Source: Akkermansia sp.
GTDB lineage: Bacteria; Verrucomicrobiota; Verrucomicrobiia; Verrucomicrobiales; Akkermansiaceae
DNA: 34,135 bases
Direction of reading: 5' to 3'
NCBI GenBank assembly: GCA_017390945.1
Contig: JAFOZZ010000003.1
Location: 1 to 34,135 of the forward strand
Shown here piece by piece: positions 1 to 8,168 of the stretch. The position numbers were made by a program, and so were the translations under genes. Under the pieces are notes generated by a model. That model was not told the DNA's origin and ran no database searches. It saw only the letters and a program-made list of their open reading frames with translations. Every line of letters begins with the position of its first letter. Positions within the stretch are counted from its first letter, which is position 1.

Positions 1-17
1 AAATGAGCTATGCCCGC

Positions 18-43
18 AAATTGCGCAGCCGTTTGGCTGCGCA
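18..43 (-). terminator. Hairpin downstream of tRNA-Phe, probable terminator
   Basis: A perfect 9-bp stem (TGCGCAGCC at 22-30, GGCTGCGCA at 35-43) with a four-base loop lies 7 nt past the tRNA CCA end. On the minus strand it is followed only by A and a short TTT, so the U-tract is weak. It may terminate the tRNA transcript or guide 3' processing. Confidence 0.55.
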
Positions 44-50
44 TAAGTTA

Positions 51-126
51 TGGTGCCTCCGGTCGGAGTCGAACCAACGACACGCGGATTTTCAATCCGC
101 TGCTCTACCAACTGAGCTACCGAGCC
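51..126 (-). tRNA. tRNA-Phe (GAA)
   Basis: A 76-nt tRNA is read on the minus strand with the 3' CCA encoded (51-53). The anticodon stem GCGGA/TCCGC encloses the seven-base loop TTGAAAA, giving anticodon GAA (phenylalanine). The D arm (GCTC..GAGC) and T arm (GTTGG TTCGACT CCGAC) are canonical. Oddity: the acceptor stem 5' strand GGCTCGG pairs with 3' strand CGGAGGC at only five of seven positions; 2-71 and 6-67 are G-G. The identity is secure, but whether the gene is fully functional is open. Confidence 0.93.
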
Positions 127-164
127 ATTCTTGCAAGCCATCGTTTCCGGTGGGGTGCGGCGCA

Positions 165-193
165 ATGATACACCTTTTTGTTTCGTTTGGCAA
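165..193 (-). promoter_or_regulatory. sigma70-like promoter of tRNA-Phe
   Basis: On the minus strand, TTGCCA (188-193) and TATCAT (165-170) are separated by 17 nt. The start would fall near 158, about 32 nt before the mature tRNA 5' end at 126, leaving a short 5' leader for RNase P. Confidence 0.65.
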
Positions 194-382
194 GTAAAAA
201 ATGTAAAAATTCTTAAAAAAGTTGATTTTTTCTTTGATTTCTGCCCGGAAAGGGCGGGTGAGGGGCACCTCGGGCGCATGTGGGGGCCGATTGAGAGAGG
301 GAGCAACGGAGCACTGCGTGAAGCGGCGGTCGCGCCTCATACACATGCGCGCGAGAAAATATGGAAATCTTAAATAAAAAGA
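194..382. other. Intergenic stretch with no gene seen
   Basis: Between the tRNA promoter and the plsY promoter I see no coding sequence, RNA gene or repeat. It contains an A/T-rich patch at about 197-240 and otherwise GC-rich unremarkable sequence. Confidence 0.5.
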
Positions 383-411
383 TTGCAATCGGGGGCAGAA
401 GGGAGTATACT
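383..411 (+). promoter_or_regulatory. plsY promoter, start codon almost at +1
   Basis: TTGCAA (383-388), 17-nt spacer, TATACT (406-411). Only 8 nt separate the -10 box from the plsY ATG at 420, so transcription would begin about 1-2 nt before the start codon. An AGGGAG string (400-405) lies inside the promoter spacer and would not be in the mRNA. Confidence 0.7.
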
Positions 412-419
412 AACGCTGC

Positions 420-1070
420 ATGGTAGAAAATATTCTGTATATCGTAGCGGCGTATCTTATTGGCTCTATTCCTTTTGGGTATATTGCAGGTAAGTTGAAC
501 GGTATTGACTTGCGAGAGCATGGCTCCTGTAATATCGGTGCAACGAATGCTGTGCGCGTGTTGGGCAAAGCCTGGGGTATACCTGTTTTTGTGTGTGATT
601 TCCTGAAGGGCATGCTGCCGCTGCTGTACATGAAGTGCCACCTGGGTGGCGATGTGACGGCGATGTCTGCCGGCGATATGGGGTGGCTGCTGGGTACCAT
701 GTTTGCGCTTGTGCTGGGGCACACCTACACCTGTTTCCTGCATTTCAAAGGCGGCAAGGGCGTGGCTACCACGGCTGGCTGCATGTTTGCGTTCTCTCTG
801 GTCATCGGCCTGTCCATTCTGGTGACATGGATAGTCATGATGGTGCTGACTCGCTATGTGTCGCTCTCCAGTATGGTGGCTGGTCTGGTACTGGTGCTGA
901 CCGCTGCCTGGCAGTTCTGGTGGCAGGATGGTGTGCTGAGTGTGGCCGATGGTATGGCACTGGGGCTTCTTTTCCTGATTTTCGCGCTTGTTGTATACAA
1001 GCACCGCAGTAACATTGTGCGCCTGTGCAATGGAACAGAACCTAAAGCTTTTTCCAAAAAATCCAAGTGA
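420..1070 (+). CDS. plsY: Glycerol-3-phosphate acyltransferase PlsY
   Basis: Integral membrane enzyme that transfers an acyl group from acyl-phosphate to sn-glycerol-3-phosphate, giving lysophosphatidic acid, the first step of bacterial phospholipid synthesis. The 216-residue length is normal. The N-terminus has the family pattern AYLIGSIPFGY, followed by the glycine-rich motif around HGSCNIGATNAVRVLG and by HFKGGKGVATT, both PlsY signatures; several hydrophobic helices fill the rest. The start at 420 matches the usual short N-terminus of the family. It is one base from gpsA, whose product makes the PlsY substrate, so the two form an operon for phosphatidic acid synthesis. The promoter places the ATG at or next to the transcription start. 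Confidence 0.95.
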   Translation: MVENILYIVAAYLIGSIPFGYIAGKLNGIDLREHGSCNIGATNAVRVLGKAWGIPVFVCDFLKGMLPLLYMKCHLGGDVTAMSAGDMGWLLGTMFALVLGHTYTCFLHFKGGKGVATTAGCMFAFSLVIGLSILVTWIVMMVLTRYVSLSSMVAGLVLVLTAAWQFWWQDGVLSVADGMALGLLFLIFALVVYKHRSNIVRLCNGTEPKAFSKKSK

Positions 1071-1071
1071 T

Positions 1072-2085
1072 ATGATTCAGACTTTCAAAAAGACAGCAGT
1101 TATTGGTGGTGGCGCCTGGGGTACAGCTCTTGCGCTGACGGCTAGCAGCAACGGCGGAGACGTCGTGCTCTGGACTTACCGTGAGGAGGAGGCTGCTATT
1201 ATCCGCGAGACCCGCATGAGCCTCTGCAAGGTGGAGGGCGCTCGCCCCCTGCCGGAGAATGTGAAGGTAACCAGCAGCTGGGACGATGTAGCCGGTGCCG
1301 ACCTGGTGATTGTGGTGGTGCCCAGCGTGGTCATGCGCGGGGTGGCTACTTGCCTGGCCAAGGCTGGCCTGGCTGAGAATGCGGTGGTCGTGAGCTGCAC
1401 CAAGGGTATCGAGAAGGATACTAACCTGCTGATGACCGACATTCTTGCCTCTGAGGTGAATTGCCCGGTGGGTGCGCTTTCCGGTCCTAACCATGCAGAG
1501 GATATTGTGCTGGGGCTGCCGAGCCTGACGCTTGTAGGCTTTGCGGACCAGGATATTGCTACTGCTGTGCAGCGCCGCATGAGCACGCCGTTCCTGCGCA
1601 TCTATACCACGACTGATGTGGTGAGCATGCAGATTGGTGGTGCCATTAAGAATGTGTTTGCCCTTGCCAGCGGCATCTGCGCCGGGCTGGGGCTGGGCGA
1701 CAATGCCCGCGCTGCCTTGGCTACGCGCGCTCTGGCCGAGATGACCCGCCTGGGTATGGCTATGGGCGGCAAGATGGAGACGTTCATGGGGCTTTCCGGC
1801 ATGGGCGACCTGGTCGTGACGTGTTACTCCGAGCACAGCCGTAACCTGACGGCTGGCCGTATGATTGCCCAGGGTGTGCCGATGCAGGACTGCCAGGCGC
1901 GTATCGGCCAGGTGGTGGAGGGGATTCCGAACACGATTTCCTCCTATCAGCTGGCTCGCAAGCTGGGTGTGCGTACGCCGCTGACCGATGCCATGTATGA
2001 AATCCTTTACTGCGGCAAGCCCGCCCGCCAGGCTCTGGAGGAGCTGATGGGACGCGACCTGCGCGCAGAGAATGTGCAGGATTAA
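1072..2085 (+). CDS. gpsA: Glycerol-3-phosphate dehydrogenase [NAD(P)+]
   Basis: Cytoplasmic enzyme that reduces dihydroxyacetone phosphate to sn-glycerol-3-phosphate for lipid synthesis. The 337-residue length is typical. The N-terminus carries the Rossmann nucleotide-binding motif AVIGGGAWGTALA, then LSGPNHAEDI, the lysine-containing GGAIKNVFALASG and the C-terminal GMGDLVVTCYSEHSRN block of the family. I chose the ATG at 1072 because the family begins just before the Rossmann strand; an upstream in-frame ATG would overlap plsY by over 80 nt with unrelated residues. It starts one base after the plsY stop with no Shine-Dalgarno, so translation is probably coupled to plsY. Confidence 0.96.
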   Translation: MIQTFKKTAVIGGGAWGTALALTASSNGGDVVLWTYREEEAAIIRETRMSLCKVEGARPLPENVKVTSSWDDVAGADLVIVVVPSVVMRGVATCLAKAGLAENAVVVSCTKGIEKDTNLLMTDILASEVNCPVGALSGPNHAEDIVLGLPSLTLVGFADQDIATAVQRRMSTPFLRIYTTTDVVSMQIGGAIKNVFALASGICAGLGLGDNARAALATRALAEMTRLGMAMGGKMETFMGLSGMGDLVVTCYSEHSRNLTAGRMIAQGVPMQDCQARIGQVVEGIPNTISSYQLARKLGVRTPLTDAMYEILYCGKPARQALEELMGRDLRAENVQD

Positions 2086-2119
2086 CCCCGCTCGTTAACA
2101 CCATTAACCGCCTGAGTTT

Positions 2120-2698
2120 ATGCCTGAATCTCCCGAAAATCTGTGGCTGGCTGAGCTCTGGTTGCAACACCGTGACCGCCTGGTGCGCTTGATTGCCACC
2201 AGAATGTCGCCGGTGTTGCTGCGGCGCATGAGCCCGGATGACGTGGCGCAGGAGACCTACCTGGCCTGCGGTCGCCGCATGAAGTTCTTGCAGGAGCTGG
2301 AGGATGTGCCCATGTTTGTGAAGCTGCGTAAGTTGGCCTTGCAGACGATTACTGACATGGAGCGCAAGCACCTGGCCGCCGGTAAGCGCGATGCGATGAA
2401 GGAGAGCTTTGTGGCTGAGCATGATAATGACGTGACCGTCAATGCGTTGTCCCGCTTTGCTGATTCGCTGGTGGGGCCGCGCACGCACCTAGAGCGCATG
2501 GAGCTGCTGGAGCAGACGCGCCGCGCGATGCGCGAGCTGCCGGATACAGACCGCGAAATCCTGGAACTGCGCCATTTTGAAGAGCTGAGCAATACAGAAT
2601 GCGCCGCTGCTCTCGGTATAGATGTGAAAGCGGCCAGTATTCGCTATATTCGTGCACTGAAGCGCATGAAGGAAATCATGGGCGATGTTGCGTTATGA
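2120..2698 (+). CDS. ECF-type RNA polymerase sigma factor
   Basis: A 192-residue sigma70-family protein with only the regions typical of ECF factors. Region 2 is near the N-terminus (MSPDDVAQETYLACGRR, with the DDVAQE core-binding pattern), followed by a linker, and region 4 is C-terminal (RAMRELPDTDREILELRHFEELSNTECAAALG, then a recognition helix with AASIRYIRALKRM). It probably directs RNA polymerase to a small regulon. Its stop overlaps the start of a Ser/Thr kinase gene by 4 nt (ATGA). Pairs of ECF factor and kinase are known in Planctomycetes and Verrucomicrobia, where the kinase is thought to control the sigma factor. No anti-sigma gene is adjacent. The target regulon is unknown. Confidence 0.87.
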   Translation: MPESPENLWLAELWLQHRDRLVRLIATRMSPVLLRRMSPDDVAQETYLACGRRMKFLQELEDVPMFVKLRKLALQTITDMERKHLAAGKRDAMKESFVAEHDNDVTVNALSRFADSLVGPRTHLERMELLEQTRRAMRELPDTDREILELRHFEELSNTECAAALGIDVKAASIRYIRALKRMKEIMGDVAL

Positions 2699-5163
2699 CC
2701 TCCGCCGAAAAGGATGAGCTGGTAGCTGAGCTGGCGGAGGCCTATCTGGAGAAAGCCCGGGCCGGTGAGCTGCTGAGCGTGGCTGCATATGCTGCGCAGC
2801 ACCCCGAGTGCGAGGGTGATTTGCTGGATATTCTGCCCATGATGCTGGAGGTAGAGGGGCTTGGCCGTACATCCATGCCGCCGGCTCCTGTCATGGCGCA
2901 TTACCCGGAGCGCCTCGGCGACTACCACCTGCTGGAGCGTATCGGCAGTGGCGGCATGGGTACTGTATTCCGTGCGCGGCAGGAATCCCTGCGCCGTGAG
3001 GTGGCAGTGAAGATTCTTGCGCCGTCGTGGAGCACGGATGCCCGCATCAGCGAGGCTTTCGAGAATGAGTCCCGCGTATTGGCGGGGCTGCGCCATACGA
3101 ATATCGTGGAAGTTTTTGGTGCCGGTCATGAGGGGCGCTACCGCTATTATGTGATGGGGCTGGTGCAGGGGAAAGGCCTGAGCGCAGGGCGCCTGGGCGC
3201 TGCATTTCCCGGCATACCCTATGCCCAGGCTGTAGCCAGTGTGGGCTTGCAGGCGGCTAAGGCGCTGGCGTTTGCCCATGCGCATGGCGTGGTGCACCGC
3301 GATATTAAGCCCGGCAACTTACTGATGGGCAATGATGGCGTGCTGCTGGTGAGCGATTTTGGCCTGGCAACGATTCTGAATGCCGGCGAGGATGCCCCGC
3401 TTGTGGCGCAGAGCCATGATGGCACGGTGCGCTATATGGCACCGGAGCGTTTGCGCGGCGAGGCGGATACCTTTGCCGGCGATCAATACAGCCTGGGCCT
3501 GACCCTGTACGAACTGCTGAACCGCCAGCCGGTGTTCCGAGATGTGGAGGGGGGCCAGTTGGTTAAAACGATTTGCGAGACCCCGCTGCCGCCTCTGAAG
3601 GGATTTGGCGAGCTGGGCGCCGTGGTGAATAAGGCTGTGGCGTTTAACCCGGCGGAGCGCTACGAGTCGATGCAGGCTATGGCGGAGGATTTGCAGCGCG
3701 TGCTCAATAGCGAGCCTGTGCGTGCTCGCCGTACATCGCTGTGGCGCCGCTACCGATTGTGGACGCGCCGCCGCCCGGCCGCTGCCGTGTGGAGCCATGT
3801 GGCCGCCGGCCTCATGCTGCTGCTCTATACCACGATTACTGTATCCTATGCTCGCGTGAAACGCTCTCTGCGCAGCGAGAATGAGCAGCGTGAGCGCGCG
3901 GAGCTCAATGAGCAGATTGCGGATGCTTCTTTGCAGCGTATTCTGGCCTCCATGGTATCGCAAGGGGCGGGGGAGGAGGATTTCCTGCCGCCCTCGCGTG
4001 CGGATGTGCGCCTGTTGCAGGATTTGATGCCGTATTACGAGCAGCTGGCTACGCAGGTGGATGGCAATAGCGATAAAGTGACGGAGGCTTCGTCCATTCT
4101 GGCTACGATTGCCTCGCAGACAGGTGATTACCAGATGGCGGAAAAGTATTTCCGACGCGTCGTCGAGCAGACGCCTGATGGCAGCTACGACCACGTGGTG
4201 GCCGCGATTGGCCTGGCTACTGCTATCTTCTCGATGGAGGATGAGAGCCGCTACAAAGAAGCCCGCCAGCTGCTGCTGGGGCTGGAAAAGCAGGTGCCGG
4301 AGAATGCAGACTTTGAAACACGCCTGGAGCTGGTGCGTGCCTTGCAGCTGGCTACCCGCCATTTCGGTCGTCCCGGCTTTGGCGCTGCACCGCAGCCGCC
4401 TCGCTCGAATGGTAAAAAGGACAAGAGCCGCGATGTGGCTACGGCGGTGCTGGGCTCGCATGCCAACCCGGCAGAGCGCGCGGCGCGTCACCTGGCGCGT
4501 CTGCTGAAAGAGCAGCCTCAGCATACGGGGGCACGCTTGTTGCAGGCGGAGCTGCTCTCCAGCCCCAAGAATGCAAGTGCTGTGAGCGATGTGCTGGCGC
4601 CTGCCGGTGAAACTGCTTTGTCGCTGCTGGAGGGGCTGCTGAAGGAGGACCCCAATTCGGAGGCATTTAAGCGAGCCTATGTGCGCCTGGCTATGATGCC
4701 CGCCCGCAATGGAAGCGCCCGACCGGATGCCGAGAAGGCCGCTGCCTATGCTCAGGAGCTGCTGTCAGCTTCGGCCGTGGACAGCGAGTTGATTATGCTC
4801 TTCCTCTCCGCCCGCGACCGCTATGCCCATGAGCTGGCAGAGAAGGGGCAGCAGCAGGAGGCTGTGAACGTCCGTGAGCGCACGCTTGGTATCCTGTCGT
4901 TCGTCACCTCTCGCAGCGATTTCACGCCTTCCATGCGCGACCGCCTGGTCAAATGGGTGGCAATGCACTACCGACATGATTCGGATAGCGCCCAGCAGGA
5001 AAAAGAGTTGCGCACGCTGCTCAAGGATTTTGACTCGGATCGTATCAAAACGCTGCGCGACCGTTTTAAGCGGATGCGGCGCATGCAGCCCGGGCGCTAT
5101 CCATCCCGCGGCTCTCGTCTGTTCCGCCGTGGTGGCCAGTCAGCCGCCGGTTCAACCCCGTAA
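2695..5163 (+). CDS. Membrane Ser/Thr protein kinase with TPR-like extracytoplasmic region
   Basis: An 822-residue Hanks-type kinase. Residues about 74-340 form the kinase domain: glycine loop GSGGMG (84-89), ATP lysine in VAVKIL (K106), catalytic HRDIKPGN (201-208, D203), DFG (221-223) and the APE region MAPERL. A basic stretch precedes one transmembrane helix (about 365-387). The C-terminal half is helical, with TPR-like tetratricopeptide character (for example the stretch around GDYQMAEKYFRRVVEQ), probably outside the cytoplasmic membrane. The N-terminal about 70 residues are acidic and helical (LAEAYLEKARAG, also seen in kinases of this type). The start at 2695 is set by the ATGA overlap with the sigma gene. 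It probably senses or binds a partner through the TPR part and signals to the sigma factor; that link is inference. Confidence 0.9.
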   Translation: MTSAEKDELVAELAEAYLEKARAGELLSVAAYAAQHPECEGDLLDILPMMLEVEGLGRTSMPPAPVMAHYPERLGDYHLLERIGSGGMGTVFRARQESLRREVAVKILAPSWSTDARISEAFENESRVLAGLRHTNIVEVFGAGHEGRYRYYVMGLVQGKGLSAGRLGAAFPGIPYAQAVASVGLQAAKALAFAHAHGVVHRDIKPGNLLMGNDGVLLVSDFGLATILNAGEDAPLVAQSHDGTVRYMAPERLRGEADTFAGDQYSLGLTLYELLNRQPVFRDVEGGQLVKTICETPLPPLKGFGELGAVVNKAVAFNPAERYESMQAMAEDLQRVLNSEPVRARRTSLWRRYRLWTRRRPAAAVWSHVAAGLMLLLYTTITVSYARVKRSLRSENEQRERAELNEQIADASLQRILASMVSQGAGEEDFLPPSRADVRLLQDLMPYYEQLATQVDGNSDKVTEASSILATIASQTGDYQMAEKYFRRVVEQTPDGSYDHVVAAIGLATAIFSMEDESRYKEARQLLLGLEKQVPENADFETRLELVRALQLATRHFGRPGFGAAPQPPRSNGKKDKSRDVATAVLGSHANPAERAARHLARLLKEQPQHTGARLLQAELLSSPKNASAVSDVLAPAGETALSLLEGLLKEDPNSEAFKRAYVRLAMMPARNGSARPDAEKAAAYAQELLSASAVDSELIMLFLSARDRYAHELAEKGQQQEAVNVRERTLGILSFVTSRSDFTPSMRDRLVKWVAMHYRHDSDSAQQEKELRTLLKDFDSDRIKTLRDRFKRMRRMQPGRYPSRGSRLFRRGGQSAAGSTP

Positions 5164-5164
5164 G

Positions 5165-5205
5165 AAAAAGCCCTCGCAATCGGTATGATAGCGAGGGCTT
5201 TTTTT
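5165..5205. terminator. Bidirectional rho-independent terminator
   Basis: The stem GCCCTCGC/GCGAGGGC (5170-5177 with 5191-5198) has a 13-nt loop, followed by seven T on the plus strand and preceded by AAAAA, which gives a T-run on the minus strand. It lies between the convergent kinase and GH89 genes and can serve both. Confidence 0.85.
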
Positions 5206-5227
5206 CTGCTACAGGACGGTAGCTTGA

Positions 5228-7438
5228 TTATTTCTTGCTCAGAATCTTTTCCGCGAGCTTGAGGATATCCCCTTGCGGTTTCGTGGGGAGCTTCGGCTTG
5301 GATTGAGCGAATCCGAGCTCAAACTTTTCCAGGCTCTTGTTGCGGATGGTGACGTGCTCGACTTTCTCACCATTGTTTTGCGTGACGCCGCGTTCCACTT
5401 CCTCGCTGGCGACTTTCTTGCCCTCCAACTCACTGATGCGGTTGGCAAAGAACATTTCCCAGCGCGGTTTGTAGTACAGGCGGAGCATCTCGGGGAACTG
5501 ACGGTGTGAGTAATCGTTCAGCACGCCGATGTCCGGGCGCCATGTGGTGATGAGTTGCAGCAGGCTGCGGCGCATGGCTGCTTTGTCCTCGGCGGTCGTA
5601 CCACGGTTCATCGCTCCGTTGACAAAGCGGTGCATGAGGAAATATTCCGAGGTGGAGAGCACGGCGGCGCAGTCCTCAATCATCTGAAGGAATGCGGCAC
5701 TTTCCTTGCGGAACGCTGCGGTGTTCTTGTTATCGAATGCCTGCTTGCATTTTTCCAATTGCTTGCGGGCGCGGTCGGCCAGCACCTGGCGGCAGAGGTC
5801 TGCCAGGTCGTAGCGGTAGGTGGAGAGTCTGGTGAGACTTTTACCTGCCTTTTTACCGGCTGCGAGGTAGAGCTTAGCGGCGGCTTCGATGCTCTCGGGT
5901 TTGTAGTACATGTCGGGGGCAGCCCAGGTGGACGCCTTACGCACATTGAGCCCCGGGCGGGCGCACATGATGTTTTCCAGGCTACCCTCACGGCGTTTGT
6001 CGGGGGTGTAGATGCCTTTGGCCAGCAGGTTCAATGCCTCGACAAAGCGCCGGTCCTTGCTGCCATAGCGAGCCCGGGCATAGCGGGTCAGGAAATCATT
6101 GCGGTCAATCTTCTTGTCGTTGTTCATACGTTCCCACACGAGTTCGTAGAACAGCGGATTGGTTTCCAGCCCTTCCGATATCATGCCGATGCCGATGGCC
6201 TTGCTCTTGTCGCGGGTGAGATTTTCCACAACGTCCATACCGCCGAACATGCCGTGCTTGCCACCAAAGTTGGAGAGCTCGCACCACACAAAGGGACGAC
6301 CGGCATAGTTGAAGTCTACCTGCGCTTTGGGCGTCAGGTCCTTTTGCAGCGCAAGAATGACGGTGTGCTGCGGGTCGGTCCCGGCCAGCAGGCGGGCATC
6401 GGGGTTGTGTCCCCAGGCTTGCAGCAGCCATTTGCTGCCGGGGGCGGCTTGCTGCATGGCGGATTGTACAGCGCGGGCTGCTTCATCGAGCACAGTGTTG
6501 CCCTTTTTGCCACCCTCGTGGAAGAGGTCGCCGCCGTATGCTTTGGCCGTGGTGCCGTACACCGCATGCAGGTGCTTGTACCACAGCTTGGCAATTCCCG
6601 GGAAGGCCGGTGCCGTGGGTTGCAGGACGCAGGGGCGATTGTAAGCGCACCATTTACCCTGGGGCAGCAGTTTGCCGTTCAGCCCGGCCTGCGGGAAGTC
6701 ATGAGGCAGGAAGCCAACATAGCCTTGCAGCACCGGCTCCATACCGAGGGATTGCAGACGCTGTACGATGAAGCGCCCCAGCTCCGCCTCGCTGTCGATA
6801 AGAGTTTGGCTCACCGGTCCGCCTTCGCCCTCCAGGTTGCCCATGTTCCACCAGGCGGCATAGCAGGGATTAGGAATGAACTTCTTGATTTTGTCGGCCG
6901 GATAATCCAGCTCGGTGAGGAAGTCCTGCCACACTTTCTCCAGACCGGATGTTACCAGTACGTACTGTACACCATTGAGTGCCATGTAGTCCAGCTCTCG
7001 CTCCCAGCGCTTTTTATCCCAGCTGGCGGAGGTATAGCTGAGCGTGCAGTAATTGTATGCGTAGTTGAAGGGCAGGGCTTCCGGTACCACGATTTTGCGG
7101 GTCGGAATGATGAATGAGGAGCCGGAGGTGTTGTTGCCATTCCAGGAGAAATGAATCTTGGCGACGCGGCGCAGGTAGTAGCCATAGCCACGGATGCATT
7201 CGCGTACATTGGGCGCGCTGACGAGCACGCTCCCGCCCTTGCCCTCAATAACTGGTGATTTCAGCTTCGGGGCTATGGCAAACTGAACACGCCCGGCGAG
7301 CTTCGGGGTCATGCGCTTTACCAGCTGCTCAGCCGCAGCTGTGTCAGAGGCGGCTGTATCAGGTGCAGCATGTGAAACACATGCTGCTATGGGGGCGAGG
7401 CAGGCTAATGCCAGTGCTGAGGTGAAGGTTCCATTCAT
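5228..7438 (-). CDS. Secreted alpha-N-acetylglucosaminidase, GH89 (NAGLU-like)
   Basis: A 736-residue exported glycosidase predicted to cleave terminal alpha-GlcNAc, as found on some gastric mucin O-glycans and heparan sulfate. An N-terminal signal peptide (about 1-24) is followed by a small N-terminal domain and a TIM-barrel region. NAGLU family motifs are visible: AWWNMGNLEG (195-204), GGDLFHEGG with the likely acid/base E308, FVWCELSNFGGKHGMFGG (383-400), and GMISEGLETN with the likely nucleophile E422. The last about 250 residues are the helical C-terminal domain. It lies 85 bp downstream of gspG on the same strand, which suggests it may be a substrate of that secretion system; this is inference. 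No Shine-Dalgarno precedes the ATG. Confidence 0.9.
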   Translation of the reverse strand: MNGTFTSALALACLAPIAACVSHAAPDTAASDTAAAEQLVKRMTPKLAGRVQFAIAPKLKSPVIEGKGGSVLVSAPNVRECIRGYGYYLRRVAKIHFSWNGNNTSGSSFIIPTRKIVVPEALPFNYAYNYCTLSYTSASWDKKRWERELDYMALNGVQYVLVTSGLEKVWQDFLTELDYPADKIKKFIPNPCYAAWWNMGNLEGEGGPVSQTLIDSEAELGRFIVQRLQSLGMEPVLQGYVGFLPHDFPQAGLNGKLLPQGKWCAYNRPCVLQPTAPAFPGIAKLWYKHLHAVYGTTAKAYGGDLFHEGGKKGNTVLDEAARAVQSAMQQAAPGSKWLLQAWGHNPDARLLAGTDPQHTVILALQKDLTPKAQVDFNYAGRPFVWCELSNFGGKHGMFGGMDVVENLTRDKSKAIGIGMISEGLETNPLFYELVWERMNNDKKIDRNDFLTRYARARYGSKDRRFVEALNLLAKGIYTPDKRREGSLENIMCARPGLNVRKASTWAAPDMYYKPESIEAAAKLYLAAGKKAGKSLTRLSTYRYDLADLCRQVLADRARKQLEKCKQAFDNKNTAAFRKESAAFLQMIEDCAAVLSTSEYFLMHRFVNGAMNRGTTAEDKAAMRRSLLQLITTWRPDIGVLNDYSHRQFPEMLRLYYKPRWEMFFANRISELEGKKVASEEVERGVTQNNGEKVEHVTIRNKSLEKFELGFAQSKPKLPTKPQGDILKLAEKILSKK

Positions 7439-7457
7439 TGCTGTTGTTCTGAAATTG

Positions 7458-7492
7458 GCAGCGCCCGTATCGGTGGCGGATACGGGCGCTGC
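7458..7492 (-). terminator. Long hairpin between gspG and the GH89 gene
   Basis: A perfect 14-bp GC-rich stem (7458-7471 with 7479-7492) with a 7-nt loop lies after the gspG stop and 19 nt before the GH89 ATG. The minus-strand side has no T-run, so it may be a partial terminator, an RNA stability or processing element, or an attenuator that sets GH89 expression below that of the secretion genes. Confidence 0.5.
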
Positions 7493-7523
7493 GGGTTAAG
7501 TTTATCTTATTCAGGCCGGCGTT

Positions 7524-8162
7524 TTACCAGACCTGGATATTGGAGATGTTGTCGGTGTTGTCGCCGTCTTTGGTCAGGCCGTCACCCTTGGCGTCCGGCC
7601 CGAGGGAGAAGATGTCGAAGTCCGGGTTGATACCCATGCCGACCTTGCCATCTTCGTCTGCTACTTCGCAGCCTAGACGATAGCGGTAGGGATTGTTCCA
7701 GGGGTCGATGATAGCATAGCGCTTGCCCTTGAACTTCTTACCTTTCACATCCTTGCCACTGAGCTTGATTTTGATGCAGGGGATACCTTCCTCGCGCTCC
7801 TTGGACTTGGTGTTCTCGATGATAATGAGCTGTTCGCAGTACGGCATGCGGGTGGAGCCATTCTCATCCTTGTCGGGGTTGCCATCGTTGTCCTCATCGC
7901 AGTAGAGCGCGGTGTAGAGGATGTTGGCGCTGATGGCATCGCCCTTACCGTGGGGGAGGATATCACCATTGTCGGCGCGGTAGGCATTCATGGCCTGAGA
8001 CATCAGGCCGATGTGCGACTCCGCAGTCGTGGTAAGCTGCTTGTTGTCAATCCAGCCCTTAGCTGTCCAAGCACCGGCTGCCAGTGTTGCCAGAATGGCA
8101 ATCACCACCAGAATCTCGATGAGTGTGAAACCAGCTGCCGGTTTGTTTGTGCGATACTTCAT
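7524..8162 (-). CDS. gspG: Type II secretion major pseudopilin GspG-like
   Basis: A 212-residue pseudopilin. A short basic leader ends in the prepilin peptidase site AAG|FTLIEILVVIAIL; the first about 25 mature residues form the hydrophobic assembly helix. The C-terminal part has the GspG hallmarks DPWNNPYRYRLG and FDIFSLGPDAKGDG. It is longer than classical GspG (about 140-150 residues) because of an insertion that includes a D/N/G-rich loop (CDEDNDGNPDKDENG) resembling an EF-hand calcium loop, beyond the C-terminal calcium loop known in GspG. It is the fourth gene of a gspE-gspE-gspF-gspG operon. Its role is to build the periplasmic pseudopilus that pushes substrates through the outer membrane. 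Confidence 0.87.
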   Translation of the reverse strand: MKYRTNKPAAGFTLIEILVVIAILATLAAGAWTAKGWIDNKQLTTTAESHIGLMSQAMNAYRADNGDILPHGKGDAISANILYTALYCDEDNDGNPDKDENGSTRMPYCEQLIIIENTKSKEREEGIPCIKIKLSGKDVKGKKFKGKRYAIIDPWNNPYRYRLGCEVADEDGKVGMGINPDFDIFSLGPDAKGDGLTKDGDNTDNISNIQVW

Positions 8163-8168
8163 GACGTA

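Noticed and set aside
988-1071. Longer gpsA start at 988 (28 extra codons)
   Set aside because: It would overlap plsY by over 80 nt, has no family similarity, and the ATG at 1072 directly precedes the Rossmann strand.
5555-7117. Long open frame on the plus strand opposite the GH89 gene
   Set aside because: It is the antisense shadow of a gene with clear family motifs; its product has no recognisable domain. The same applies to the long antisense frames opposite valS, gspE and gpmI.
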